Assembly (NCBI GenBank): GCA_019915135.1
Contig: JAHLMK010000038.1
Location: 1-64,000 of the forward strand
DNA from: Strobilurus pachycystidiatus
Lineage: Eukaryota; Basidiomycota; Agaricomycetes; Agaricales; Physalacriaceae
Direction of reading: 5' to 3'
Length of the DNA stretch: 64,000 bases
The notes below the pieces were generated by a model. The model searched no databases and was not told the origin of the DNA. It saw only the letters and a program-made list of their open reading frames with translations. The stretch's first letter is position 1. Each line of letters opens with the position of its first letter. A program made the translations under genes and the position numbers. Positions 44,813-55,853 of this stretch are shown piece after piece.

Positions 44813-45499
44813 GGTCGACAACGCAAGTACTTGACCCCGGAGGCGCAGCAAGACGCCAAAAGAGCAGCCTGGCAGCAATACTATAGTCGGTGCGCCATCA
44901 TATTTGTTTGTGTATTTACGAGCTCTAAGACCAGTTTGGATCTCTTAGGCATAGCAAGCGTATCAAACAAGTGCAGAATGCAAAGTATGCTGAACGTATA
45001 GCAGCCCAGAACGCCAAAGATCTAGCGAAGCTGCAAAAGCGGAATTCAATCCACACAATTTCCAAGTGAGTTCTTGGTACAGTCGCTCTTAACCGTACTA
45101 ACCATAGCTTTCTACAGGAAACCTTCCTTGGACACGCAGCTCATCGAGCTTCTTAGTCAAGCTCAACGGCAAGAAGAGCGATTCGACAGCCTTACAGACG
45201 AACACCCTGGGCACTTTGCACTATCTGTCTCAGAGGATTGTGTCGATCTTGACGCTCAGGACGCTGTCGCATGCATTGAGTCACACCTCAAAACTATCAC
45301 TTCCATGCATTGCCCAACGCAAAAGGCACTGTCAGATATTTACAAGAAGTACGGTAACACGGTTGAGGAGTGGTCCCTCGTTCATATGATCAACAAGAAG
45401 TTCTATGATCTTGTTGAACTGCTGGATCGTATGATACGACCTGTGGAAGAGGAGGATTTACAGAATTATATAGAATGCCTGAAGGATATATTTTTGTAA
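44813..45499 (+). CDS. Small multi-exon protein with GRxRKYLTPE N-terminal word, unknown
   Basis: Exon A follows an acceptor CTATAG and reads GRQRKYLTPEAQQDAKRAAW then QQYYSR. An intron of ~60 bases (44888-44949) is followed by exon B (HSKRIKQVQNAKYAERIAAQ). A second intron, 45066-45117, leads to exon C (45118-45499: PSLDTQLIELLSQAQRQEER ... YIECLKDIFL), which ends in a clean stop. Splicing keeps one frame across both introns. The N-terminus is basic and AT-hook-like; the rest is predicted helical with acidic patches. Proteins opening GRPRKYHTPE/YYTPE recur in mushroom genomes as far as I recall, with no known function. The first exon is not identified. Confidence 0.6.
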
Positions 45500-45562
45500 T
45501 ACCAAACCAAATTTGATCTCCAATAACACATATCACACCTTGCTTTTCTACCATTACCAGCA

Positions 45563-46094
45563 ATGTCTAACTTCTACGACAAGAAAGCCTCACATCCCTC
45601 TTATGCTCCCGTTTACATATTTGACCCCAAACTCGACCTGAGCAAGTTTGCCACCGCTGATACACCATACCGTGTTGGCGAAATATACCCCAAAGTCCCC
45701 TGTGCGGCCATTTGCCCTGTCCCCATTGTCGATCACCCCGGTACCAAAGTTTGATTCTACACTGTCATCAAAGGTCGCCATGTCGGTGTTGTACTCTCTC
45801 AGTGAGTAGGTTACCTGTGTGGTTTTGTGATGTCGCTCATTCAATATAGCCAAAAGATGCTTGCGGAGACACATGGTGCTTCGAGCTCCTTTGATTACAA
45901 GTATACTCACCAGAGCAAGGCGGTTCGAGCTTTCAACAGGGCCTTACATACAGGCGAGGTGGAGATTGTTACCTCAAGGAAGCCTTCCCCGTATGTCTTG
46001 GATCCTACCTTCATGCTCTTCCTCTGAAAATTTCCTAGCCTTCATAAACTCAGACATCGTTCAAGAGGTTGCATCATTTTTTGAGACTATCTAA
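45563..46094 (+). pseudogene. RNase H1 N-terminal/viroplasmin-like domain gene, one stop
   Basis: Starts MSNFYDKKASHPSYAPVYIF. A Pro-rich lead is followed by TGA at 45752-45754 in KV(stop)FYTVIKGRHVGVV, where Trp is expected at the start of this domain. An intron (45801-45848, GTGAGT...ATATAG) joins to QKMLAETHGASSSFDYKYTH then AVRAFNRALHTGEVEIV. The pattern (YxVxxGRxxGV, GxxGAxxxxY, AxxAF) is the small caulimovirus viroplasmin/RNase H1 N-terminal fold, which binds RNA-DNA hybrids in RNase H1. Here it stands without an RNase H domain. A second intron-like donor follows at ~45990. Confidence 0.6.
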
Positions 46095-46379
46095 ATCAAT
46101 ATTGCTACTCTTCCGTTACTTTGAGCCTCACGAAACTTCCGTACAGCAATAAAGTGATTGAAGGATTCGTGCAGCGCATTAGAGACACCGTTGACGTTGA
46201 GAGCGCACTCGGGACTGAATCCTGAAACTTGAGTACTATATTTGTAGATATGGCTTCTTGACCTACCAAGTTCCGTGGACTCCTGGCTCTCGGCCTAGAT
46301 AGACGCAGTACCACCGTCGCTGTTGCAGCCCCCGCGTCAGAGTTGTTTCTTGGACATTGGGTACCGGCTTCACGGGTCC

Positions 46380-47050
46380 ATGAATCCTTGGCCCCCATCT
46401 ACGCCACTGTGTGCCGTCCCATGCTTCGACCCAGCCCTGGCGCAAGGCATGTTCCCATGCGGCTTCCGCATAGGATGAGCTCTAATAAGCCATGAACACG
46501 GCACCCTTGACACCGGACGTCTGAGCCTCCACGGTGTTCCATGCTTTGTATATCCCTGGTGCATTTCCAATAAATACAACAGCTGGTGAGGTTGCTGTTA
46601 TCAGCTGTCGTCCCTTTTGTCGGTGTACCAATGCTCTAGGCACACTTCCATGAGCAGTCGCAATAGCAGCTGCCTCTGACCTACATTCTGAGCTGAGATA
46701 TAAAGTATCAGATGATGACTGGTGGGATACGCACCAATGAGGCGTTGTGATAACCGTTGTCGGGGTCGTCACCTCATGCTGTGTCGTGTCGCCACCTTCT
46801 AGAACAATTTCAACCCTTTTTGCCTGACTCAAGAGTATTCTACTGTACCTGTTTGGAGGGGGCCGCTTGATTGGTTCAGGTTGGTGTCTCTGAATTGGCG
46901 TATAAGTTTGTCCACAGTGTCATCTGCATATTCAGAATCAGAAGATTTGCAGGAGCCAAGCGAGCCAGAATGAGCCGTATGGAATTTGTTGTCAGCAGAT
47001 TCCTCAGAGTCACTAGAGAGCACAATCTCGATAACCTTAGGTCGGTTCAT
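46380..47050 (-). pseudogene. Second viroplasmin-like gene, opposite strand
   Basis: From ATG 47048-47050: MNRPKVIEIVLSSDSEESAD, then (probably after an intron near 46830-46850) KRVEIVLEGGDTTQHEV and PAVVFIGNAPGIYKAWNTVE, then AQTSGVKGAVFMAY, a TAG at 46482-46484, and SSSYAEAAWEHALRQGWVEA. The VVFxGxxPGIYKxWxxxxAQxxG pattern with a following AxxAW helix is the RNase H1 N-terminal/viroplasmin fold. It lies tail-to-tail with the one at 45563 but is too different to be a recent duplicate. The EIVLSSDSE opening is acidic and of SUMO-interaction-motif type, which is inference. Confidence 0.65.
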
Positions 47051-47389
47051 GTGGTTGAAAGCAAGGTGCGAGCGGGATTATTAGGGTCAAATCTGAGATA
47101 CGGGCGCCGCCAGCCAAACAGGGTCCTTGGTGGTATTCTGGAGGTATTGTAGACGTCCGTACATTGCTAGAAGGTGACAATAATTCTAGTCCATATAACT
47201 CCAAAGTGGCGCAAGCAGAAGTTCGTGATTGGCTTCCCGGCAACAGCTGCAAACTGAACTCACGTGAAACTGAACCCTTCTAAGTCCACCACCCAGCCCT
47301 GATCCAACCCTCGGCAAGCTTGGAAAAATCCTTCTTGGCCCTTTCGATTGTCCGCCCCGCATCGCCGCCCTGCAGGCCTGTACAACTGC

Positions 47390-48575
47390 CCAATGCTTAA
47401 AGGTTCACACCGATGAAGTTAGGCTAAAACGGGCCCAAGGGCCTATAAATTACGCGGATCGTGACTGGCTATGTATTACATTGAACTAATACAGGTACAT
47501 ACAAGAAACTAGATACAGTTACAGGGGGTGGAGGGTGGGGAAGCAGAAACAAAGGCAGAGCAAGCTAAACTGAGCACAGAAGTGAAATTGAGCTTGTAGC
47601 CTATGGAGAGTGGACTGGGGACACACCTGTGCACAGAATCCCAAGTGCGACGCTATCAGGAAGCGTGGGAGCAGGCAGGGATTGGACACTGTGCACAAGA
47701 TAAGGCATCAACTCGAAATCAAGTTGGATAAGCATACCAGTGACAATGGACAGCAGTGAAAGATCGAGTTAGATCTAGCTGTAGCAGACAGCAGGGAGGG
47801 CTAGAGACTGTCCAAAGCGTACACTGGTGAAAGGAGCATCAGTTCATGTGAGCAGAACTGGAGGGACACTGTGTGCAAACCTTGCAGAGCCCAAATGCGA
47901 AGATGAAGGCAGGAAGCAAGCTGCAACACAGTGGGGATCAAACTTGCAACTCTGGGGCGCCCTAGACCCAGCATCAGCTGACAGACAGCACTGGGCCTAG
48001 GCCAGATGATGACAGATTGATCCTGGGAAAGTGCGAAGTTATTCCATGTCACATGGCTGAGATATGGGTAACTTAACACATGGCATCAGAAGTGATCTTC
48101 TGGAAATGATGTACAGATGCTGTCATGATTGACAGCTCCTATGATTGGAGATAGCATCCCTAGGTAGGGGAGATAGCCTTGAGGCTAGTAGGTCAGGAAA
48201 GGAAGTCAGTAGCATGAGGCTACATCTCTAAAAATGGAATTTACTCGCAAATGCATTTGAGCTCATTTGGAGAAAATTTGATACCACACATGGGCATGAT
48301 GGTGTGACATGTCCAAACTCATAGGATGGGTCCGGGACATCATGAGAGACATGACGATGCAATCAGCAACATGGTAGCTATGCCCGATGTCTTGTGATTT
48401 GCGATTTACTGCCAAATGATTTTAAGCTCATTTGGGGAAAGTTGAGATACCACAATGAGAACACTGCTGCTCAGTGCCAGACTGTACTGAGTGAGCTCAG
48501 ACAGTATGAGAGAGTGTGTGAGAGGTGCAGAGGCCTCTGAAAATGCTCCCTACCCTTGGAATCCGCTTTTACTTC
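47390..48575 (-). repeat. 1.18-kb repeat family, copy 4
   Basis: Full-length inverted copy, CCAATGCTTAAAGG to CGCTTTTACTTC. Left flank GTACAACTG, right flank AAACTCTC: no target duplication. Confidence 0.9.
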
Positions 48576-50287
48576 AAACTCTCAGGCCAATCTGGCGCGG
48601 GTTGATTCCGCCATGCACCATCCCGCCTCCCGCCATGGGTCGATTGGTAGACACTTGGCTGTCCTTTAAGAGGACGAGAGTGACTACTGAGGACTGTTGT
48701 TAAGGCACCGCGGCTCTAGCAACCAACCAACGTTGATACCTATGCCCCTGGAAAAGGGCAGCGCACGACGACAAAGGAGGGTGACGATGGCTTGCGAGAG
48801 GCGATAGTTGATGGGACACACCTCCCTACGGCCGCTGAGCTTGCCAGCGGGCAGAAGTAGCGCAATTTGTGGGCCGCGAGGTAAGTCCCAATTATCTCCT
48901 TGCCCTAGGACGCGGCGTCCTTCGCCGCCGTCCTACTACCGCATCCAGTAACTCATTACAGCACAGTGACCCCGTGCCGCGCCCGCCACCCACGTTACAA
49001 TGCCCTCTGTGATTGCCTGTGCAGCCGTTGCCGCTGCCCATCACCACGCTCTTACCCTACAGGATGACTACGCTCGCCAGTCCAAGCCGCTTGACAAAGG
49101 AAGTTCTGTAATTCTTCTCACCCCCGCTGCCCTTGCCGGAGGAGAAGGGCCGCTACGACGCGCTACAGACGCGCTGCAGACCTCAAGCTTACGTGGCACC
49201 GTCCTACGCTGCAGAACTGGAACCGGCTGTCAACCCGTCCACAGTCATTGTGATGGAGCTCGGCAAACTGAGCCCCACTACAGCCGGACGCCAGGTTAGT
49301 TCATCCTGTAAACTCAGGCTGCCGCCGAGCCTAGAGCAGTCCACCGTTGCTCACGGTCTGACGTTGCCCATTCCCATCCAACTTTGTTTAGCAGGGCGCG
49401 GACCACCGAGCAAGCTAACTAGTTTCTTCATTGCCGACTCCTGACACTTTCTTACTCTATATATCTACTAATACTACATTTCACCCCCAAACCAAGTACT
49501 CAAACCTTCAATTACACTGGTTTAACAATAACGGCGTGATAATGCTCTGACTCATCAGCGGCGGGAGCTCGTCTCTGGCGCGGCTACCTCAGCACACTTC
49601 CGAGCCATCCCACAACGGAACGCAGGTAATTTCATCGCAATCCCACCGAGACCTGGAAGGGCAATGACACCCACTAGTACGTCAGGGAGCATGTCTCTGG
49701 CTCAGCTACACCTGGGACTGGGGTCAGCACTTGGCTGGGGTTTGGCGCACAACACCTATAGACTGCTCGGGACCTTGTCACTGGCTCAGCTGCGCCGGAG
49801 CATCGAGGTGGGGTGTGGCAAGGGATGTCGCTGCTGGGTCTCCAGCCTTTATAGCCTGAGGACGCCACTTTGTCCCTTTATCTACGGGGCTGCATTGTTC
49901 ATCCAAGTCAGCTCACTCACCATTGTGTGATTGAAACTCATCCCAGCTGAGAAACTACCAATTCCGTGGACCAGTGTGTTATTGTATGGCCCAATTTGGT
50001 GTTTCGTGGACAGCTGGATTTGTCCAGAGCCTACAATGGCAGACCTTCACGTTTGGCGCTTGTTATCTTGTCGCAGTCCACACCTCAAATGGACGACTCA
50101 TTGAGGGCTGGTGGCCGTTTTGATCAGCCATTGTTCTTGTGGACTTCGACTAATACGGACCTGACAGCGGCTGCAGTCCTTATAAACACGTCGCTAATTT
50201 CTCCCCTTCCTCAGCAACCCACTTCTCACCAGCCCACAGTCTCCCCTTCACTATCCTACCATGGCCATCAGCGAGTCACCTCTTCTC
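48576..50287. other. 1.7 kb between repeat copies, no recognised gene
   Basis: A plus-strand frame at ~49000-49290 (DDYARQSKPLDKGSSVILL; in another frame PEEKGRYDALQTRCRPQAYV then a GTTAG donor) may be exons of an unknown gene. 49440-50280 has TATATATCT near 49457 and several short Leu-rich frames. None is recognisable. Confidence 0.3.
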
Positions 50288-50288
50288 G

Positions 50289-51473
50289 AAGTAAAAGCGG
50301 ATTCCAAGGGTAGGGAGCGTTTTCAGAGGCCTCTGCACCTCTCACACACTCTCTCATACTGTCTGAGCTCACTCAGTACAGTCCGGCACCGAGCAGCAGT
50401 GTTCTCATTGTGGTATCTCAACTTTCCCCAAATGAGCTCAAAATCATTTGGCAGTAAATCGCAAATCACAAGACATCGGTCATAGCTACCATGTTGCTGA
50501 TTGCATCGTCATGTCTCTCATGATGTCCCGGACCCATCCTATGAGTTTGGACATGTCACACCATTATGCCCATGTGTGGTATCAACTTTTCTCCAAATGA
50601 GCTCAAATGCATTTGCGAGTAATTTCCATTTTTAGAGATGTAGCCTCATGCTACTGACTTCCTTTCCTGACCTACTAGCCTCAAGGCTATCTCCCCTACC
50701 TAGGGATGCTATCTCCAATCACAGGAGCTGTCAATCATGACAGCATCTGTCCATCATGTCCAGAAGATCACTTCTGATGCCATGTGTTAAGTTACCCATA
50801 TCTCAGCCATGTGACATGGAATAACTTCGCACTTTCCCAGGATCAATCTGTCATCATCTGGCCTAGGCCCAGTGCTGTCTGTCAGCTGATGCTGGGTCTA
50901 GGGCGCCCCAGAGTTGCGAGTTTGATCCCCACTGTGTTGCAGCTTGCTTCCTGCCTTCATCTTCGCATTTTGGCTCTGCAAGGTTTGCACACAGTGTCCC
51001 TCCAGTTCTGCTCACAGGAACTGATGCTCCTTTCACCAGTGTACGCTTTGGACAGTCTCTAGCCCTCTCTGCTGTCTGCTACAGCTAGATCTAACTCGAT
51101 TTTTCACTGCTGTCCATTGTCACTGGTATGCTTATCCAACTTGATTTCGAGTTGATGCCTTATCTTGTGCACAGTGTCCAATCCCTGCCTGCTCCCACGC
51201 TTCCTGATAGCGTTGCACTTGGGATTCTGTGCACAGGTGTGTCCCCAGTCCACTCTTCATAGGCTACAAGCTCAATTTCGCTTCTGTGCTCAGTTTAGCT
51301 TGCTCTGCCTTTGTTTCTGCTTCCCCACCCTCCACTTCCTATAACTGTATCTAGTTTCTTGTATGTACTTGTATTAGTTTGATGTAGTACATAGCCAGTC
51401 ACGATCCGCGTAATTTATAGGCCCTTGGGCCCGTTTTAGCCTAACTTCATCGGTGTGAACCTTTAAGCATTGG
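50289..51473 (+). repeat. 1.18-kb repeat family, copy 5
   Basis: Full-length plus copy, AAGTAAAAGCGGATTCC to CTTTAAGCATTGG. The flanks share a loose match (CAGCGAGTCACC left, CAGCGTCACCGC right) that is not adjacent to the left end, so it is not counted as a duplication. Confidence 0.9.
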
Positions 51474-51599
51474 TCCAGCGTCACCGCAAGACACGGCGCA
51501 GCAAGAATAAACCTGAGAGGCGCCCTGCGTGCACGGAAGCACACCGCCAGCATGTCAGAGAGGTGGTTGAAACTCACACAGGTCCGTATCTCTCCGCCT

Positions 51600-52572
51600 T
51601 TGGCTCCTCTCACTCATGATCCCCCCAGTTTGCCTCCAAGCCAAGCGCCACCCCAAGGACTTTGTCAAGTTTTGGAAGAACCAAACAAAGGTCCGTGAAA
51701 CCGTTGCCACCCTCTTCCCCGACGTCGTGCCAGCCAACCTTCCAAATGCCTGGGACAATGATGAGACAACCGTCAAATACAGGCTCTCCGACACCATGGT
51801 CCGTTGCGATCACAAGGCCGGCTTGGAGTACGCCCTCGCTGTTGTGGCTAAGCGTTACAATTGTGTCATCTCCGTCGCCAAATGCTTGCAGCTCCTGACC
51901 CTCTTTGACGCGCTCATGTCCACCAAACCCCGTTTTTCCAAGTCTCCCAACTCCCGCTCTTCCACACCTGCCCTGCACCTTGGGGTCTGGGAGTTCTCCT
52001 CAGACCATGGACCTGTTATCACGGGTGAAAGCAAGAATCAGAAGAAGGCGACTAAGGCGCCATGGATGCACTCCTCCAGTACTTCAAGGATGCCATCCTG
52101 TCCAAGATTGCGAGCCTCATGTTTCTTGATTTTCCTGATCTAAAGAAGCGCGGTGAAGCGTGAGTAACTTCCTACATTGTCTAATCCATCGCCTAATCAA
52201 ATGTTGACCTGTCTACACAGGGCTCACTGCCGTATTCGCAATTATCTTGATATTCAAGATGCCTTCAGAGAAAGGCCTGCACTCAATCTTGGTCCCGGCT
52301 TTTTCTCCATTGCCATGAAGGACGGCACAAGTGAAAACATCCACCTCGACTTCTCAGATAGCCCTGACTTCTTTTGTTGGGTGCTCGCAGTCGGCGATTG
52401 GACTGGGGGCAAATTTTGTGCACCACAATTGGGTGTCAAGTTTCCCATCCAACCAGGTCAAGTCTTTGTTGTGCATGCATGCTACCTCGCTCATTGCAGT
52501 GCGCCTGTTACTGGTCTTTTGGCAAGGAAAAGTTGCCCGTTCACCAAAAAGACACGCTCGTCAAAGAAATAG
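51600..52572 (+). pseudogene. 2OG-Fe(II) dioxygenase, TET/JBP-like
   Basis: The N-terminal helical part reads HPKDFVKFWKNQTKVRETVA and CDHKAGLEYALAVVAKRYNC. A frame change at ~52040-52062 leads to MDALLQYFKDAILSKIASLM, and intron 52160-52220 joins GEA to AHCRIRNYLDIQDAFRERPA. The double-stranded beta-helix follows: GPGFFSIAMKDG, then the iron-binding HxD in NIHLDFSDSPDFF, VLAVGDWTGGKFCAPQLGV, a PGQV turn, and the distal His in YLAHCSAPVTG. The C-terminal Arg that binds 2-oxoglutarate (expected after VTG) is not convincingly in frame. TET/JBP enzymes oxidise 5-methylcytosine or thymine in DNA, and basidiomycetes carry many copies next to KDZ transposons. A KDZ gene indeed follows, tail-to-tail, ~60 bases away. 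The frameshift may be real decay or an unrecognised tiny intron. Confidence 0.65.
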
Positions 52573-52634
52573 TAGAGTAGAGGGATGTAGTATGTATGTA
52601 TCATACTCGTTGATTACATGCAATTCAGTAACCG

Positions 52635-55140
52635 TCATTTTGCAACCATCCGATGTATCTTTTTACGAGTCCATAAGCATAGAAAGGTCCTCATATAAAT
52701 AACTGCATGCCGTTGACTCATATAACTCACTGACTTCTTTATGCGACTCATGCCGCCATTTCCACACTCTGCTGCACTCGTGTTAACCTGTTCTAACTCA
52801 GGGTCCAAAGCTATGTATGTCCCAACAAAGCACGCCGGCGAACATTTTGTGTGGCCTTTTACACAAAAGTCATCAATCAGAAAGGAGGTGTCGATGAAGA
52901 AGTGGCCCTCTCTTGTAAGACAGTATGGGCCTAAAGCACACGCAAAGTCGTAAATGACACGCTTGGGTGCTTCGGGCCATCTGGTCCACATAGCTGAGAA
53001 AGCATCGTTCCGACCTTTGTCCGTTGGTATACAGTGAAAGCCATAACAAACGCTATATGTACACCATGCACACATGATCCCACCAGTCAGCTGTTGCTCT
53101 CCATACGAAGCATAGAACTTATTACATGTTTCATTCTGTTTCTTGCTGCTCTCCTTGGTAACAACGTGTTTCAAGCCGGAATAACTAGGCCGGAAACGGA
53201 TCTGAGACATGCTATAGAGACATCTCATCTATAGAGCATTGAGCTAGTGGCTAATATATTGGTTGTAAACAAACCTCTTCCCAAGTAGGAGGATTGGGTC
53301 TTAGGTTGAATGCGTAATCAGCAGCAGGCAGTCGTTCAATGACGAGACTGGCCATGACTTCCTGAACACGGGATTCCATCCAGACATAAATATCAACAAG
53401 TTCAAGAGAGGGAGCTCCGTTATTTTGAGCTATATTCCAGGAGAGAAAGTTAAAGAGACAGGGGATGACCACTAATTTTGAAAGACTGAAGCTGGAACGA
53501 GTCTTCAGATACTCCAGCAGCACTTGGAGAGCTGGTCGGGTAATGGTTTAGAGAACACCCTCATGCAATGATAGCTATAGTCCTCATCAGATTACAGGTT
53601 GGACCGTTCCAAGAAAGAGATACGTACCTGGAACCAAAAGTTCTTCATTTCAGCAGGTAATCTCTGACGTGTCTCAAACGCCTGTAATCCAAGATTGGCA
53701 CTGAAGAGGCTGCCTAGACTTGGATGAAGGGCTGCCAGATACGAGAGACAGTCGCTGATTTTCTTGCTCATATTGCGCTCATCTAGGACCATGTTGTCCC
53801 TGTCATTGGAGGATACAGGACTTTTGATGACTATCAGAACCTGTTGAATCCAACGCCGCACATCGCGAGACAGTAGGAATTGTATCTTCTTGGGATATTT
53901 TGTGTCAGAACGGCAAGACGACCACGGCTCCTTGATCACAGTCAGAGGTTCCAGTGATGGTAGTCAATGCTTTTTGCCAAAGGCAACCACCGTTCCATTC
54001 CAGATAATGTTCTGTGGTGAAGGTCCACAGATTTGGCATTGTATATCCATGTTGAAGTGGAGCAGTCGAGCGTAGAAAAACCAGACAGAGCGAAAAATTC
54101 CCTTGCTGACAAACTCGTAATCAAGATCATCGTAACGCCTTGAGACGCAATCAACATAGGCATCGAAGGGAGTTTCTGAAGATGTAAATGCCGTGGTGTA
54201 CTCCTTCAATAGGTCATGTGTGAAGAGACGCTTATTATTGGAAATTGAAGATGCCAAATTTGCATCGGGCCCAATGAATCGACGGCGTCCTTTCGGACAT
54301 ACTGGACAAGGTTGAACTTCCACCTGGATTTCCATTGGCTCTGTAAGGGTGTAAAGAGTGGCCGCAATAATCTTGGTGGGCTGACTGGGTGAGAAGAATG
54401 TCCGACATGATGGAGAGCAGGTACATGCGCTGGTGTCGGTCAAGCGCAACGGCTCTGTAGGTGCTGTTCGAACAGGACACGGACGTGGGTACAGTCCAAG
54501 ATTGGTTCGCAGGATACTCCACTTTGGGGGCAGAATAGGAAGCTATGACGCTGCAATGTCTGCGCCACTGCTTGCCTTGGGACGGGTAAAGGTGTCTGGA
54601 CAAGATATCAGAAGCTGCCAATTGAAAAGGTCTGTCGAGGCATACCTGGCATGTCTCCTTCATCATCCTCATTGTAGCTGGACAGAAGCTTACTCTGTTC
54701 ATCCGAATCGAGTGGTTTCCCAGCCAACAGGTCCGCAAGGTGACACTTGGCAGCTTCGATATGTTCGCAAACTCAGCCAGTATCCCGAGAACAGCACCAA
54801 TCCCCCTCTCTCTGCTCAATTTTGAGAAGGCCTTGACATGATACCAAGACACGTCTAGCTTGGTCTTGTAGCACATTCCTAGTGCCCATTACAGAGAAGA
54901 GACTTTCATATTCTGTGCAGTAGAACATGATGACTGGCTGACTTATAGCATCAAGATGACTACGCGCCGCTCGAGATTCATGGTCCGTGACCTACCAGTT
55001 TCATACGGGATGGACACCACTGAGAAGCAATCTTTGTTCTTGTATTCCCGATAGTACTGCTGGTGAACGCACATCCACTCTCCCATTTTCCCTCTTGGGC
55101 AGCCACAAGCAATGCTAATCTTATTGTCTATCTGGTGCAC
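52635..55140 (-). pseudogene. KDZ-family transposase, nearly complete
   Basis: Coding runs leftwards. The N-terminal exon (54943-55140) has ISIACGCPRGKMGEWMCVHQ then QYYREYKNKDCFSVVS. Cys-rich middle: CTCSPSCRTFF, PCPVCPKGRRRFIGPD, LFTHDLLKEYTTAFTSSETP and FNMDIQCQICGPSPQNIIWN ending GKKH, then TGA at 53964-53966 in an otherwise open frame. Then comes a helical part (53592-53939), 53251-53523, and a 46-base intron joining TWEE to MRCLYSMSQIRFRP. The core is at 52640-53130: LTGGIMCAWCTYSVCYGFHC, RVIYDFACALGPYC, FLIDDF...HTKCSPACF and SSAAECGNGGMSRIKKSVSY, giving candidate acidic residues Asp, Asp, Glu. Pattern and Cys clusters fit Kyakuja/Dileera/Zisupton transposases. Element ends were not found. 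The neighbouring TET/JBP-like gene fits their known association. Confidence 0.75.
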
Positions 55141-55853
55141 TCGAAAATGATACTACAAATCCTAACACTAGGGGGATCGGGTCGTACCGAGGCTATACGT
55201 AAGTATTTTGTATAGGTTTGGATATGTTTAAGTACCAATTAGTATGCGGGCCACTAGAATAATTAAGAGATTTTACGTTCACAGGTCAAACAGGGATTCC
55301 CAGATTAGAGTAAGTATGTGTTGCAAACTCTAAATATAGCAAACATTTCAATATAAAACTCGAGTCTGTTATATCTTTTGTGTATTTCAAATTTCAAGCG
55401 AGTTTTGTGGGCCATGATTTTGGGTGGGTATTTCAGAGACCCAGGACGTTTCCAGCATTTACCTGACAGCCTTGAATCCTCTTTAAATACAAAATTTCTT
55501 ATCCATTCATCGATGACTTAAAATGGCGGCAAAGGTAGAGTTCACATCACATATTAAGAGGTGAGGAATGAATGAAACATCCTTGAGGTTTTCTATGTTC
55601 AAAGTGCATTCCTCAGCTCAGAGTAACTGGATGGTATTTTGAATTAACTCTGCCTTCTCAAGTTTGTTGAACTCAGCTACTATCTATAATTCCAGGAGCC
55701 ATTGAAAATTAAGTACTCGGCATCTGGAAATTTGAGTTATACGTAAGCCATGTGTTATGTTTGAATTTGGAGGGTATTCATAATTCAAAATCAATTCAAG
55801 ATTATTTCCTGGGTCCCAAATATCAGTCTCATATTAGTACTGGCCGGACATCC
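55141..55853. other. AT-rich intergenic, nothing recognised
   Basis: About 700 bases without coding signal, between the KDZ gene 5' side and the solo LTR. Could hold the KDZ promoter and terminal repeat, but no inverted repeat was seen. Confidence 0.4.

Noticed and set aside
50260..51490. Target-site duplication CAGCG..TCACC around repeat copy 5
   Set aside because: The match is gapped, lies at different distances from the two ends, and is not seen for the other copies.
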